A stretch of 8,272 nt of DNA from an uncultured Bacteroidota bacterium (lineage in GTDB: Bacteria > Bacteroidota > Bacteroidia > Chitinophagales > Chitinophagaceae), in assembly GCA_946479055.1 (NCBI GenBank), contig CAMLEX010000184.1:1-8272 (forward strand), written 5' to 3'. The notes under the pieces were generated by a model, which made no database searches, was not told where the DNA came from, and saw only the letters and a program-made list of their open reading frames with translations. Position numbers and translations under genes: made by a program. Shown here in pieces: positions 1 through 5,505 of the stretch (position 1 is the stretch's first letter; each line of letters begins with the position of its first letter).

Positions 1-253
1 GCAATACGTTCGGCCACCAGCCGGGTTTAGTACCAAACCAACTATGTGGCGAATCACCAAAAAGTTCCGGTGAATAAAGAGGTGATAGATAAGATCCAAA
101 CGAATAGTGCTTACCCTGCAATGCGGCCCACGTTGCATAGATGACAAAAGCAGAGAGACAGACAAAGATGATCAGGGGACGTATCCACCAGGCATCCTTG
201 CGGTTGGTGTGACCAAAACCAGGGTGTTTACCCATTAAGTTTATTTCGGCCAT
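1..253 (-). CDS. N-terminal part of a membrane protein, possibly succinate dehydrogenase anchor-like (cut by left edge)
   Basis: An open frame starts at ATG 253-251 and runs to the left edge without a stop, giving 84 visible residues, so the C-terminus is missing. The start reads MAEINLMGKHPGFGHTN. A second in-frame ATG lies six codons in (235-233) and is an alternative start. One membrane helix is visible at about residues 26-45 (RPLIIFVCLSAFVIYATWAA). A Tyr/Pro-rich segment follows, with YLSPLYSPELFG at 55-66 and a Trp-rich stretch ending WWPNVL at 79-84. From memory, the YxSPxYSP pattern after a first helix resembles membrane proteins encoded next to succinate dehydrogenase in Actinobacteria and Bacteroidota. 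That is recall, not a search, and the flavoprotein and iron-sulphur genes that would confirm it would lie outside the window. The reading frame itself is convincing; the function is tentative. Confidence 0.6.
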   Translation of the reverse strand, partial: MAEINLMGKHPGFGHTNRKDAWWIRPLIIFVCLSAFVIYATWAALQGKHYSFGSYLSPLYSPELFGDSPHSWFGTKPGWWPNVL

Positions 254-308
254 AAAACTGCTTAAGCTTTTAAGAATAAAATCTTAACACCAAACTTGTC
301 AATGAAGG

Positions 309-327
309 AGAGGTTTATTAAACCTCT
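309..327. repeat. Perfect 9-bp inverted repeat with a 1-nt centre
   Basis: The left arm AGAGGTTTA (309-317) and right arm TAAACCTCT (319-327) are exact reverse complements around T318. It lies 55-75 bp upstream of the leftmost gene's start. No T-run follows on either strand, so it does not look like an intrinsic terminator. An operator for a dimeric regulator or an RNA hairpin in the 5' leader is possible but is only inference. Confidence 0.5.
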
Positions 328-378
328 TCTCTAAGATAATTCAAAAAAAGCAGAGTTACCGGGAGAAAAATCAAATTA

Positions 379-452
379 GTTTCACGCAGAGTGCACGGAA
401 AGAGCAGAGATTTTTCCTTGCGTCTACATACTCTTCGGTCTACGCGGGAATC
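379..452. repeat. Degraded CGCAGAG / TTGCGTCT-type intergenic repeat
   Basis: The left part carries TTCACGCAGAG (381-391) and AGAGCAGAG further on. The right part carries CCTTGCGTCTAC and TCTACGCGGGAA (439-450). The right half read on the opposite strand roughly mirrors the left half, so the block is a quasi-palindrome with many mismatches. From memory it looks like a decayed member of the CGCAAAGACGC / GCGTCTTTGCG tracts common between genes in this and other phyla. Its length and decay argue against a functional regulatory site. Confidence 0.4.
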
Positions 453-602
453 AAATGGACCAATTACCAATCAGGATCGGAAATTGAAATTTTTGATCAA
501 TACCTCATGGAAAATGTACGGAGCACTCAGGTTTTTAATTAGCGACATTTAAATAAAATATTTATCCTTAATTCTATTCTTATTGAATGCTAAGCCAACT
601 CC

Positions 603-1184
603 TCAATAATACGGACTGATCATCAAATACACCGCAACTCCTGTAATAGCTACGTAAAACCATACCGGCCAGGTAATGCGGGCCAGCTTTTTATGTTCCG
701 GGTATTCGCCGATCAATGCACGATATGCAGTAAATAAAATAAAAGGAAGAATAAGACCGGCCAAAGGAATATGGGTGCCCAATATGATATAATAAATAAT
801 ACGCAGCGATCCTGCACCTGCTTTTTCGGCTTCAGTTACTATTCCGTCATGATTGATATCGCCAAACCGGGTATCGCCAGCCAGCAAATGATGACTGATA
901 TAACTCAGCAAGAAAAGGATGGAAAGCACCATGGCTGTCAGCATCAATTTTTTATGCGTTTCATAATTTCTTTTCTTTACAACGATCAAAGCCAAAATCA
1001 ATAATATGGCAACACAGGAATTGATCCATGCATTCAACAGGGCAAAAAGATGAATATCAAAACCAAGGTCAAGTTCAAGCTTTACCCTGCTCAATAACAC
1101 TACTGCTGCAAAAACAATGATGGAGAATATAATGATCAGCACCGAAGCTTTGCGGTCATTTTTTTTCAAAACGGGACTCAGCAT
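603..1184 (-). CDS. DUF420 (YozB/CtaM-like) membrane protein, probable oxidase assembly factor
   Basis: This is a 193-residue protein with about five membrane helices. The DUF420 hallmarks are present: H77 in ETHKK, H98-H99 in SHH, H138 in GTH, H164 in EHKK, and a C-terminal segment of the PVWFYVAITGVAVYLM type. Family knowledge: the Bacillus/Staphylococcus members (YozB/CtaM) are needed for active haem a3/CuB oxidases, which fits a gene placed after the cox genes and sco. I chose ATG 1184 over the longer open frame from 1250 because the extra 22 residues are charged and atypical, and because a purine-rich AAAAGAGAAAG directly precedes this ATG. The start overlaps the end of sco by 29 bp, which implies co-translation. 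Oddity: the loop after H98-H99 contains an EF-hand-like DINHDGIVTEAE (residues 109-120). Confidence 0.88.
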   Translation of the reverse strand: MLSPVLKKNDRKASVLIIIFSIIVFAAVVLLSRVKLELDLGFDIHLFALLNAWINSCVAILLILALIVVKKRNYETHKKLMLTAMVLSILFLLSYISHHLLAGDTRFGDINHDGIVTEAEKAGAGSLRIIYYIILGTHIPLAGLILPFILFTAYRALIGEYPEHKKLARITWPVWFYVAITGVAVYLMISPYY

Positions 1185-1989
1185 CTTTCTCTTTTTTTCG
1201 GATAATGAATAATAAAAGTCCAACTCCAACAATAGCGACCAGGAAAACAACGGCTATCAGCTCCAGCTTACCCGCCAGGAAAAATTTTCTGCCTGGGTCT
1301 TTTTCCATGGTGAGAAAAATAATATCATTGGACAGTTGCTGAAGCGATGCGGTATCGAGCCCATGATAATAACCTCTCACATGCCTGTTGCTATCGATCA
1401 GTACAAAATGATCGGTATGAATAAAATTGGTATCAACACCCTGCCCATCAACAAGACCAATTTTCATTTCGTTGATAGCCATATCATAGATGTCTTTCTT
1501 AGTACCGGTCAGTAACCACCATTGTTCAGGATTAACCTGGAAGCGGTCGGCCCATTGTTTCAAGCGTGGTACGGAATCCCGCTCAGGGTCTATACTGAAC
1601 GAAAGAAAATGCAGGAAGTCAGGTGTTTTATCGCCTACCCGTTGCGAATTATTAATAGACTGTTGCAGATATCGCATATTAGTGGTAAGCCTTGGGCAGA
1701 TAGTAGGACAGTGCGTAAAGAAAAAATCGGCTACCACTACTTTTCCTTTTAATCCTTCCCAGGAAACCGTATCGCCCTGTTGATTGATCAACGAAAAAGC
1801 GGGAAGTTTATGCCAGGCGGTGTCCGTAACTTTTTTTCCTTTTTCAGTTTTGGTGATAATGGAATCAGCCAGGTAATGGCGGGGCATAAGGATTGCCGAA
1901 TCGCTGTATCCTTTTACAATAAAATAACAGATCAGTGGCACCACAACTGCAAGAAGAAGTGCGTATATAGCTTTCTTGTTCACAAACAC
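1156..1989 (-). CDS. SCO1/SenC/PrrC-family copper chaperone, membrane anchored at both ends
   Basis: SCO proteins have a thioredoxin fold, sit on the outer face of the membrane, and deliver copper to (or reduce) the CuA site of oxidase subunit II. Numbered from GTG 1989, the protein has 277 residues. An N-terminal helix spans about 7-26. The copper motif is C94-PTI-C98 (THCPTICP), and the third ligand is H194 in HTDHFVLID. An extra C-terminal helix lies at about 242-264, followed by a basic tail, so the chaperone domain is tethered at both ends; the classical form has only the N-terminal anchor. There is no ATG in frame at the start. GTG 1989 and GTG 1983 (giving MNKKAIYALLL) are both possible, and the latter looks more natural. 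A strong terminator lies about 35 bp upstream, and the 3' end overlaps the DUF420 gene. Confidence 0.95.
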   Translation of the reverse strand: MFVNKKAIYALLLAVVVPLICYFIVKGYSDSAILMPRHYLADSIITKTEKGKKVTDTAWHKLPAFSLINQQGDTVSWEGLKGKVVVADFFFTHCPTICPRLTTNMRYLQQSINNSQRVGDKTPDFLHFLSFSIDPERDSVPRLKQWADRFQVNPEQWWLLTGTKKDIYDMAINEMKIGLVDGQGVDTNFIHTDHFVLIDSNRHVRGYYHGLDTASLQQLSNDIIFLTMEKDPGRKFFLAGKLELIAVVFLVAIVGVGLLLFIIRKKEKDAESRFEKK

Positions 1990-1994
1990 ATCAT
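1980..1994 (-). promoter_or_regulatory. Possible four-codon mini-ORF (ATG ATG TGT TTG TGA) coupled to the sco start
   Basis: Two consecutive ATGs at 1994-1989 open a four-residue frame (MMCL) that ends in TGA at 1982-1980. The TGA overlaps the GTG at 1983 as GTGA, the arrangement used for translational coupling. It may be chance in a short leader. If real, it favours 1983 as the sco start. Confidence 0.25.
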
Positions 1995-2023
1995 TTATCC
2001 GGTATGAGCACTAATATTCTTAT

Positions 2024-2071
2024 AACAAAAAATCGCTGGTCTTTGATTTGCAAAAGGCAAAGACCAGCGAT
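2024..2071 (-). terminator. Strong rho-independent terminator after coxD
   Basis: The arms 2032-2045 and 2058-2071 form a perfect 14-bp stem (ATCGCTGGTCTTTG and its complement) with a 12-nt loop. On the minus strand the stem is followed by TTTTTGTT (2031-2024). On the plus strand it is followed by A residues, so it works only in the direction of the genes. It starts 21 bp after the coxD stop and ends about 35 bp before sco. It should end the coxD transcript, or limit readthrough into sco and DUF420. Confidence 0.9.
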
Positions 2072-2091
2072 CAAAAAAAATAAAATTTCCT

Positions 2092-2562
2092 TTACTGTTT
2101 GCCGGGCTTTACTTCTTCAGGTGCTTTTTTCTCTGAATGATGTTCCTTCGGCATTGTCGTTTCTTTGAAATGCGGATCGTAAGTATTGCGCAGGTTTTTA
2201 TACGAATTACCATCTACAATAAATGCTATAATGAACCAGATAAAAAGCATGAGCGGCACTACGATGGTCATGATCATATTTCTTATTTCATCACCTAAGT
2301 GCATAAAAACAGAAACGATATAATAGGCTTTCGCCAATGTCAGTATACATACTACTCCTTTAAACATCAGCACCAGCAAATGACTTGGGTCGGGTCCTTT
2401 ATGAATAGTATAAATAGACAACCCTATTGCCAGCTCAATGACAGTGATCACGGAAAGAAGAATAGTAGTCTTTCTTACTTTCTTTCTAAACTCCTCATCG
2501 GATTGATGGGGATGATGGAAAGTAATTTCAGATGGCATAGCCGAAGAATGTTGATGCTCCAT
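2092..2562 (-). CDS. coxD: Cytochrome c oxidase small subunit IV (COX4_pro family)
   Basis: This is a 156-residue three-helix protein (helices about 33-53, 63-86 and 95-117). The diagnostic segment is KAYYIVSVFMHLGDE (78-92), matching the KxxxVxxxFMHLk signature of the bacterial aa3/caa3/bo3 small subunit. In the family this subunit is peripheral to catalysis and helps stability or assembly. Compared with the usual form of about 100 residues, both ends are extended. The N-terminus is His-rich (H3, H5, H16, H17, H19), and the C-terminal 35 residues are charged, with HH at 141-142 and a Lys/Glu/Pro-rich end. The ATG at 2562 is the natural start. It lies 71 bp after coxC and is the last structural gene before the terminator. 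Confidence 0.93.
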   Translation of the reverse strand: MEHQHSSAMPSEITFHHPHQSDEEFRKKVRKTTILLSVITVIELAIGLSIYTIHKGPDPSHLLVLMFKGVVCILTLAKAYYIVSVFMHLGDEIRNMIMTIVVPLMLFIWFIIAFIVDGNSYKNLRNTYDPHFKETTMPKEHHSEKKAPEEVKPGKQ

Positions 2563-2565
2563 ATC

Positions 2566-2600
2566 TAAAGAGTTCTAAAGTTTATAAGTTTAAAAGTTCA
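2566..2600. repeat. Degenerate AAAGTTT-type tract in the coxD leader
   Basis: On the plus strand the spacer just upstream of the coxD start reads as successive AAAG-AGTTCT, AAAGTTTAT, AAGTTTA and AAAGTTCA units of about 7-10 nt. The core AGTTTAAAAGTTCACA closely matches GGTTTAAAAGTTTGACA in the leader of the upstream coxC gene (3513-3544). Confidence 0.5.
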
Positions 2601-2633
2601 CAGGTACTTCAGTCTGGCAATGACCTCAACCTA

Positions 2634-3506
2634 TTAAATTAAATAAAAACACAAAAACACGAATACCCATACAAGGTCTACAAAGTGCCAGTACAACCCT
2701 GCTTTTTCTATCATCAGGTAATGTCCGCGTTTCTCAAATACATTCTTCTGTGTCATGATCAGCATGATCATATTGATGACAACGCCTGAGAATACGTGAA
2801 AACCGTGGAAGCCGGTAATGCCATAGAAATAACCACCGAAAGCAACAGGGCCGTTTTTGCGGACATGCAGTTCAGCAGTATTGATAATGCTGAGCAACTT
2901 GTCTTTGGGCATGCCCATTAACTGTTCATGTGCCAATGAATGATTTTGCTCATGCGCCAATAAGGCCAGGGAATGTTGCGATGAATTTTTTAACGCATTG
3001 GTCACTTCGTCTATTCCTGCCAGGTCACCCCAGGGATTTACTCTTGTTGTTTGACCTACCCACTGTATCTGCCCATCAATCAGGGTAGCATGTTCACCCG
3101 TAATAAGGTGATGCCATTCCCATGCCTGGCAACCCAGGAATGCAAGACCTCCTACGATGGTCCATGCCAGCCATTTTATTACACCTTGTTTATCGCCTTT
3201 ATGTCCTGCATGTACGGCCAGCACCATTGTTACCGAACTGATGATCAGGATAAATGTCATTACACTTACAAAAGCCAGTGGCAGATTCATGTGACCGGAG
3301 CCGGGGAAAGCATTAAATACTACGTTGGGATCGGGCCAGAAATTCTGACTAAAACGGATAGATCCGTAAGAGATCAGGAAAGCCCCGAATGTAAAAGCAT
3401 CACTCATCAAAAAATACCACATCATCAATTTTCCATATTCCAAGTTGAAGGGGCTTTTACCTCCACTCCACCATTTTGTCTGATGCGCTGTAGCTGTTGT
3501 CTCCAT
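2634..3506 (-). CDS. coxC: Cytochrome c oxidase subunit III, long form with hydrophilic insertion
   Basis: This is a 290-residue haem-copper oxidase subunit III. The first helices begin at LMMWYFLMSDAFTFGAF (27-43), followed by the QAWEW segment (127-131). After an insert come HGFHVFSGVVINM (234-246) and a C-terminal YWHFVDLVWVFVFL (272-285), the most conserved stretch of the family. Subunit III carries no metal; it stabilises subunit I and supports proton uptake. The typical five-helix form has about 190-200 residues. The excess is a polar, His-containing stretch at about 137-217 between two helices, including a repeated LAHEQ (183-187 and 191-195). It is the second of two subunit III genes in a row, 173 bp after the short form, and coxD follows. 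The two are different paralogues, not a split gene, because each has its own start and its own C-terminal YWHFVD motif. Confidence 0.94.
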   Translation of the reverse strand: METTATAHQTKWWSGGKSPFNLEYGKLMMWYFLMSDAFTFGAFLISYGSIRFSQNFWPDPNVVFNAFPGSGHMNLPLAFVSVMTFILIISSVTMVLAVHAGHKGDKQGVIKWLAWTIVGGLAFLGCQAWEWHHLITGEHATLIDGQIQWVGQTTRVNPWGDLAGIDEVTNALKNSSQHSLALLAHEQNHSLAHEQLMGMPKDKLLSIINTAELHVRKNGPVAFGGYFYGITGFHGFHVFSGVVINMIMLIMTQKNVFEKRGHYLMIEKAGLYWHFVDLVWVFVFLCFYLI

Positions 3507-3512
3507 AATATT

Positions 3513-3544
3513 AAAGTTCCAAAGGTTTAAAAGTTTGACAAGTT
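3513..3544. repeat. Degenerate AAAGTT-type tract in the long coxC leader
   Basis: On the plus strand units of about 8-9 nt follow one another: AAAGTTCC, AAAGGTTT, AAAAGTTTG, ACAAGTTG. The tract ends about 6 bp from the start codon, so it would be transcribed as the 5' untranslated stretch. It shares a GTTTAAAAGTT core with the coxD leader. Confidence 0.5.
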
Positions 3545-3614
3545 GCAGAAGTCTTGTACCCCCGCAGATTATTCAAACTTTCCAAGTTCCTGTTTATAAA
3601 ATTTACATTTATTA

Positions 3615-3677
3615 TGAGTTCCGTGTCCGAAGTTCATCAACTGGTGAACTAATGAACCCGTAAACTTATTAACTTCT
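3615..3677. repeat. Degenerate AGTT-type tract after the short coxC stop
   Basis: Read on the minus strand, the spacer just after the stop repeats AGTT or GTTC roughly every 7-9 nt (AAGTTAATA, AGTTTACGG, GTTCATT, AGTTCACC, AGTTGATG). It includes a small inverted repeat GTTCA...TGAAC. It resembles low-complexity intergenic tracts I recall from Bacteroidota genomes. No coding potential and no T-run terminator are visible. Confidence 0.4.
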
Positions 3678-3679
3678 GA

Positions 3680-4255
3680 TCACCCGATCACGATAAAAAA
3701 TACCAGCAGGTAAATCCATAATATATCTACAAAATGCCAGTACGTGGCCGCCACTTCTACCGGTATTGAACTATACACTTTCATTTTTCCTAAAAATGCT
3801 TTGGCAAATAATACCGTTAATGCAACCACTCCGCCAATTACATGCAAAGCATGCAAACCAAAGATCACATACAAAAACTGCCCCGCACCTGAAACACCTT
3901 TAAATGTGATGTTCTGCCGTTCCCATAATTCTCTAAAGCCCAACCACTGCAATACAACAAATGCGATCCCGGCTAAAACAGTTAACCCTATCAACAACCG
4001 GTAGTTCTTCATTTCGCGTTGACGAAAAGCCCGCAAAGCCATTTGTATCAATAAACTGGATACTACAATCACAACTGTTGATACCCAAAAGATCTTCGGC
4101 ATCTGAATATCTCTCCAGCCTATCAGGTTACTCTTCACAATGAAAGCACTTGTCAGCCCGGCAAACATCATCAGTATACTCGCAATCGCTACCCACAAAG
4201 TAAACTTGTGAGGATGTATCTTATTTTTTTGTGTACTCACTATATCTGCTGTCAT
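3680..4255 (-). CDS. coxC: Cytochrome c oxidase subunit III, short five-helix form
   Basis: This 191-residue protein has five predicted helices (about 17-40, 54-76, 87-106, 126-150 and 171-190). It carries the subunit III signature HALHVIGG (135-142) and the C-terminal TYWHFVDILWIYL (171-183). Helix one contains MMFAGLTSAFIV, which lacks some motifs of the mitochondrial-type protein but is usual for the short Bacteroidota form. The ATG at 4255 lies only 18 bp after the ctaB stop, so the two are surely co-transcribed. The long subunit III gene follows, so the oxidase may use both as a heteromeric pair, or the two may be alternatives; the sequence does not decide. Confidence 0.93.
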   Translation of the reverse strand: MTADIVSTQKNKIHPHKFTLWVAIASILMMFAGLTSAFIVKSNLIGWRDIQMPKIFWVSTVVIVVSSLLIQMALRAFRQREMKNYRLLIGLTVLAGIAFVVLQWLGFRELWERQNITFKGVSGAGQFLYVIFGLHALHVIGGVVALTVLFAKAFLGKMKVYSSIPVEVAATYWHFVDILWIYLLVFFIVIG

Positions 4256-4273
4256 AAAATCACAAATAATCTT

Positions 4274-5158
4274 TTACCCTATTTTGCTCATTAAAAGAGC
4301 CAGCAATACCACGGGCAAATACATATAACTTCCAAACATTATTCTTCTTGCCGAAGGCACATCCATTTTCTGATAAAGCTTTATGCATCGCATGATCATA
4401 AATACATTCGCTACCAATACCAACACTACACTTATTATTCCCTTTACATCATTATAACTACACATCCCGGTTAAATAAGGCAACAATGTAACCGGCAACA
4501 ACAACAAAGAATAAATCACCGTTTGCAATGCCGTAAATTTTGTAGGCCCTTTATCAGCCGGCAACAATTTAAATCCTGCAGTAGAATAATCCGTGTGAGC
4601 CACCCAGGCTATCGCCCAAAAATGGGGAAACTGCCACAGAAATTGTATGCCGAAAAGAATCCAACCACCCATTGATAATTGTCCTTCACCCGCTGCCCAA
4701 CCTATCAGGCAGGGTAAAGCTCCCGGCACAGCTCCAACTAACACGGCTATCGAACTTACTTTTTTTAGCGGCGTATAGATAAATGCATAAAGAAATAAGC
4801 TAAACGCTGCCAAACCTGCTACCAACCAGTTGAAATAATTTCCTAAAATAAAAACACCCAACGCCCCGGTAACGATAGCAAAAGCCCATCCATGTTCCGC
4901 ACTCATCCTTCCTGAAGCTATCGGGCGTTTCCCGGTTCGTTTCATCATCGCATCGGTATCCTTTTCAACTACCTGGTTGATGGTATTCGCACTGCCTGTT
5001 ACCAGCATCCCACCTGCAAAGAGCAAAAGTATCCTCCACCATTTATCTTCATACGCTTCAAATCCTTTTGTCAGCATAAAACTTATCACGCTGCTGAACA
5101 CCACCATGATACTCAACGAAAGCTTGACTAATTGTAAATAATCTTTTATCCTTTTCAT
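4274..5158 (-). CDS. ctaB: Protohaem IX farnesyltransferase (haem O synthase)
   Basis: A UbiA-family membrane prenyltransferase that adds farnesyl to haem b to make haem O, the precursor of haem A. It has 294 residues from ATG 5158. A GTG lies directly upstream (5161), so GTG-ATG gives two possible starts; I prefer ATG. The first Asp-rich motif reads N61-QVV-E65-K-D67-T-D69 followed by MMKRTGKRP. Position 65 is Glu where many family members have Asp. The second conserved block is YTPLKKVSSIAV (129-140) with GAVPGALPCLIGWAAG. QFPHFWAIAW (177-186) and DYSTAGFKLLP also fit the family. About eight or nine helices are predicted. It sits inside the oxidase operon between coxA and coxC, so haem supply is coupled to subunit synthesis. 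No ctaA (haem A synthase) is seen in the window. Confidence 0.96.
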   Translation of the reverse strand: MKRIKDYLQLVKLSLSIMVVFSSVISFMLTKGFEAYEDKWWRILLLFAGGMLVTGSANTINQVVEKDTDAMMKRTGKRPIASGRMSAEHGWAFAIVTGALGVFILGNYFNWLVAGLAAFSLFLYAFIYTPLKKVSSIAVLVGAVPGALPCLIGWAAGEGQLSMGGWILFGIQFLWQFPHFWAIAWVAHTDYSTAGFKLLPADKGPTKFTALQTVIYSLLLLPVTLLPYLTGMCSYNDVKGIISVVLVLVANVFMIMRCIKLYQKMDVPSARRIMFGSYMYLPVVLLALLMSKIG

Positions 5159-5176
5159 CACCCGCTTTCGCTATTT

Positions 5177-5207
5177 AAAACCGCATCTTCAAACATGCGG
5201 TATTTTT
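5177..5207. terminator. Hairpin with T-runs on both strands, just upstream of ctaB
   Basis: ACCGCAT (5180-5186) pairs with ATGCGGT (5195-5201) around an 8-nt loop. On the plus strand it is followed by ATTTTTAT. On the minus strand it is followed by TTTTAAAT, a short U-run, 19 bp before the ctaB start. It could be a weak bidirectional terminator or attenuator, or a leader hairpin affecting ctaB translation. The stem is much weaker than that at 2032-2071. Confidence 0.45.
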
Positions 5208-5263
5208 ATGTTCCCAACGTCCGTATCACTACCGTCAACTGTTGCGTCGTACTCTTAATCCCC

Positions 5264-5472
5264 TCCTGCCGGTAGGTAGGGTTCTGTTCGCTTATTTTCT
5301 TATATGCCGCTCCTACGGAGCTCAACTTCTAACAATCAATTTTCTTTCTACCAACATGTCGTCACTAGGGACTTAGTCATCAAAATTGTTATTCAATTCA
5401 ACTTTTATTGACCCTTTCAGGGTTCTTACCACCTCACCTCTTAATTTATTCATATTTAATCCGGTCGGGATT
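5264..5472. repeat. Array of five small palindromes with about 50-nt spacing
   Basis: Members on the plus strand are CCTGCCGGTAGG (5265-5276), GCTCC-TAC-GGAGC (5309-5321), GTCACTAGGGAC (5361-5372, imperfect), ACCCT-TTC-AGGGT (5411-5423) and AATCC-GGTCG-GGATT (5458-5472). Centre-to-centre distances are about 44, 51, 50 and 48 nt. The stems differ in sequence, while several loops are short, of TAC or TTC type. The sequence between them is AT-rich. From memory, GCTCCTACGGAGC-like palindromes recur between genes in this phylum; genome copy number cannot be judged here. Confidence 0.6.
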
Positions 5473-5505
5473 AGAGCAATTTCATTTTCACCTTTATCAC
5501 ATTTA

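Larger units (their letters stand above)
254..602. other. Gene-free spacer between the DUF420 gene and the leftmost gene
   Basis: There is no credible coding frame on either strand over these 349 bases. The spacer holds a perfect 9-bp inverted repeat (309-327) and a degraded repeat element (379-452), both listed separately. The part nearest the DUF420 stop is AT-rich and has only a weak all-AT inverted repeat, so I could not place a convincing terminator for the sco-DUF420 unit. The leftmost gene probably has its own promoter here, but I found no good match to the Bacteroidota TTTG / TAnnTTTG pattern. Confidence 0.7.

Noticed and set aside
254..360. Bacteroidota-type promoter (TTTG and TAnnTTTG) before the leftmost gene
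   Set aside because: TTTG occurs but no TAnnTTTG match lies at suitable spacing, so I could not support a specific promoter.
1185..1250. Longer N-terminus for the DUF420 protein starting at 1250
   Set aside because: It adds 22 atypical residues and a 95-bp overlap with sco. The internal ATG at 1184 has a purine-rich upstream stretch and gives a normal family N-terminus.
5209..5328. Minus-strand 40-codon open stretch through the palindrome array (includes SEQNPTYRQEG)
   Set aside because: It runs stop to stop with no ATG, is bounded by repeat sequence, and its residues simply translate the palindromes.
5264..5472. CRISPR array as an explanation for the regular spacing
   Set aside because: The palindromes differ from one another in sequence, so there is no repeated direct unit, and there are no cas genes.
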